A DNA stretch of 64,000 bases from NCBI GenBank assembly GCA_947496235.1, contig CANMCE010000008.1, positions 124,001 to 188,000 on the forward strand. Reading direction: 5' to 3'. The notes under the pieces were generated by a model. It was given only the letters and a program-made list of their open reading frames with translations. It had not been told where the DNA came from and ran no database searches. This document shows, in pieces, positions 62,936-64,000 of the stretch; the stretch's first letter is position 1; each line of letters begins with the position of its first letter. The position numbers were made by a program, and so were the translations under genes. Source of the stretch: an uncultured Glaciecola sp. (lineage in GTDB: Bacteria; Pseudomonadota; Gammaproteobacteria; Enterobacterales; Alteromonadaceae).

Positions 62936-64000
62936 ATGTCTGTTAGTATCGATAAAATTCGCAATATTGCCATTATTGCGCACGTTGACCACGGGAAAAC
63001 TACCTTGGTTGATAAACTCCTGCAACAATCAGGAACGTTAAAATCACGTGGTGAAAACCAAGAGCGTGTAATGGATTCTAACGATATCGAAAAAGAACGT
63101 GGAATTACTATCCTAGCCAAGAACACGGCGATTAATTACGGTGACTACCGAATTAACATCGTAGACACTCCTGGGCACGCCGACTTTGGTGGAGAAGTTG
63201 AACGTGTAATGTCAATGGCTGACTCAGTACTACTATTAGTAGATGCTCAAGAAGGTCCAATGCCACAAACACGTTTTGTAACCCAAAAAGCATTTGCTCA
63301 AGGTTTAAAACCTATCGTAGTTGTGAATAAAATTGATAAGCCAGGTGCTCGCCCTGATTGGGTAATCGACCAAGTGTTTGACTTGTTTGATAACTTGGGT
63401 GCTACCGACGACCAATTGGATTTTCAAATCGTTTATGCTTCTGCACTCAATGGTTGGGCTGCACATGAATCTGATGAAACTGGTACGGATATGACACCAT
63501 TGTTCGAAACTATCATCGAACAAGTAGCGGCACCGGACGCGGACGCTCAAGGCGCGTTCCAAATGCAAATTTCTCAACTTGATTACAACAGTTATGTTGG
63601 TGTTATCGGTGTTGGTCGAATTAAGCGTGGTTCAGTGAAAGTAAACCAGCAAGTGACTGTAGTTAATGCTGCTGGTGAAAAGCGAAACGGTAAAATTGGT
63701 AAGGTACTAGGTTATTTAGGTCTTGAAAGACATGATGTTGATCAAGCATCTGCAGGTGACATAGTCGCTATCACTGGATTGGGTGAACTGAAAATTTCTG
63801 ACACTGTTTGTGATCCAAACAAGGTTGAAGCTCTTCCTGCATTAACTGTTGATGAGCCAACAGTAACAATGACTTTCCAGGTAAACACTTCGCCGTTTTC
63901 TGGTAAAGAAGGTAAATTTGTTACATCAAGAAATATCCTAGAAAGACTACAAAATGAACTAGTGCATAACGTAGCATTGCGTGTTGAAGAACTAGACGAT
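62936..64000 (+). CDS. typA: Translational GTPase TypA/BipA, 5' part
   Basis: 355 residues from ATG 62936 (GAGAGA upstream), open to the window edge; full length is ~605. GTPase motifs [50 protein letters not shown] and SAL are intact, followed by domain II. TypA binds the ribosome and supports 50S assembly and growth in cold or stress. Divergent from glnA, as in many Gammaproteobacteria. The ATG at 62932 is out of frame. Confidence 0.97.
   Translation, partial: MSVSIDKIRNIAIIAHVDHGKTTLVDKLLQQSGTLKSRGENQERVMDSNDIEKERGITILAKNTAINYGDYRINIVDTPGHADFGGEVERVMSMADSVLLLVDAQEGPMPQTRFVTQKAFAQGLKPIVVVNKIDKPGARPDWVIDQVFDLFDNLGATDDQLDFQIVYASALNGWAAHESDETGTDMTPLFETIIEQVAAPDADAQGAFQMQISQLDYNSYVGVIGVGRIKRGSVKVNQQVTVVNAAGEKRNGKIGKVLGYLGLERHDVDQASAGDIVAITGLGELKISDTVCDPNKVEALPALTVDEPTVTMTFQVNTSPFSGKEGKFVTSRNILERLQNELVHNVALRVEELDD

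Overview
The window is a low-GC chromosomal segment of a marine gammaproteobacterium, most likely Alteromonadales (Alteromonas/Paraglaciecola-like). This is judged from the RpoB/RpoC/S12/S7/EF-G/EF-Tu sequences, the NhaD antiporter, the glnA-ntrBC arrangement, the many TonB-dependent receptors and the polysaccharide-degradation genes. No tRNA, rRNA, CRISPR array, prophage or intact insertion sequence was recognised.

Region 1 (1-10.46 kb) is core information processing: the 3' end of rpoB, then rpoC, rpsL, rpsG, fusA and tuf, all on the + strand. A ~135-bp palindromic repeat lies between rpsG and fusA. The S10 ribosomal protein operon that usually follows tuf is not there; tuf ends in a strong terminator.

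Region 2 (10.8-15.4 kb) is an integron cassette array without an integrase (CALIN type). Seven coding cassettes (zinc-ribbon-like protein, probable Imm44-type immunity protein, DUF6678, SMI1/KNR4-like protein, BrnT/BrnA toxin-antitoxin with a frameshifted toxin, DUF4160/DUF2442 pair, small membrane protein) are separated by attC sites. The first base block of each cassette is complementary to the R'' box of its own attC. Three copies of one 336-bp cassette with no sizeable open frame alternate with the first three coding cassettes; each carries its own 69-bp attC. This is the most unusual structure in the window.

Region 3 (15.4-21.7 kb) holds small accessory genes on the + strand: a secreted retropepsin-like protein, two GNAT acetyltransferases, a CPBP membrane protease, small membrane proteins, and an operon of an SRPBCC protein, an ECF-like sigma factor with a Cys-rich tail and a YdjM-like membrane protein.

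Region 4 (21.7-43.6 kb) starts with a surface protein with a PEP-CTERM-like tail and a divergent Oar-like TonB-dependent receptor. It continues with a carbohydrate locus: IclR regulator, GH95, TonB-dependent receptor, two tryptophan-halogenase-like flavoproteins (one degenerate), GH31 with inserted PA14 domain, a GH3-ExoP-SGNH esterase fusion, and a GH5 lipoprotein. GH5 + GH31 + GH95 + GH3 matches xyloglucan breakdown: backbone cleavage, alpha-xylose, alpha-fucose and beta-glucose removal, plus possible deacetylation.

Region 5 (43.6-62.9 kb) is mostly chromosomal housekeeping: a thioredoxin-like protein, small envelope proteins, a CNNM/CBS protein, a GIY-YIG gene bracketed by 49-bp inverted repeats, nhaD, a DEDDh exonuclease, a YadGH-type ABC exporter, a TrmB-like methyltransferase, a degenerate EAL protein, panP, a two-component system, and ntrC-ntrB-DUF4124-glnA on the minus strand. 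Upstream of glnA are a sigma-54 -24/-12 element and two NtrC-like sites. The window ends inside typA, which has a terminator-like hairpin in its leader.
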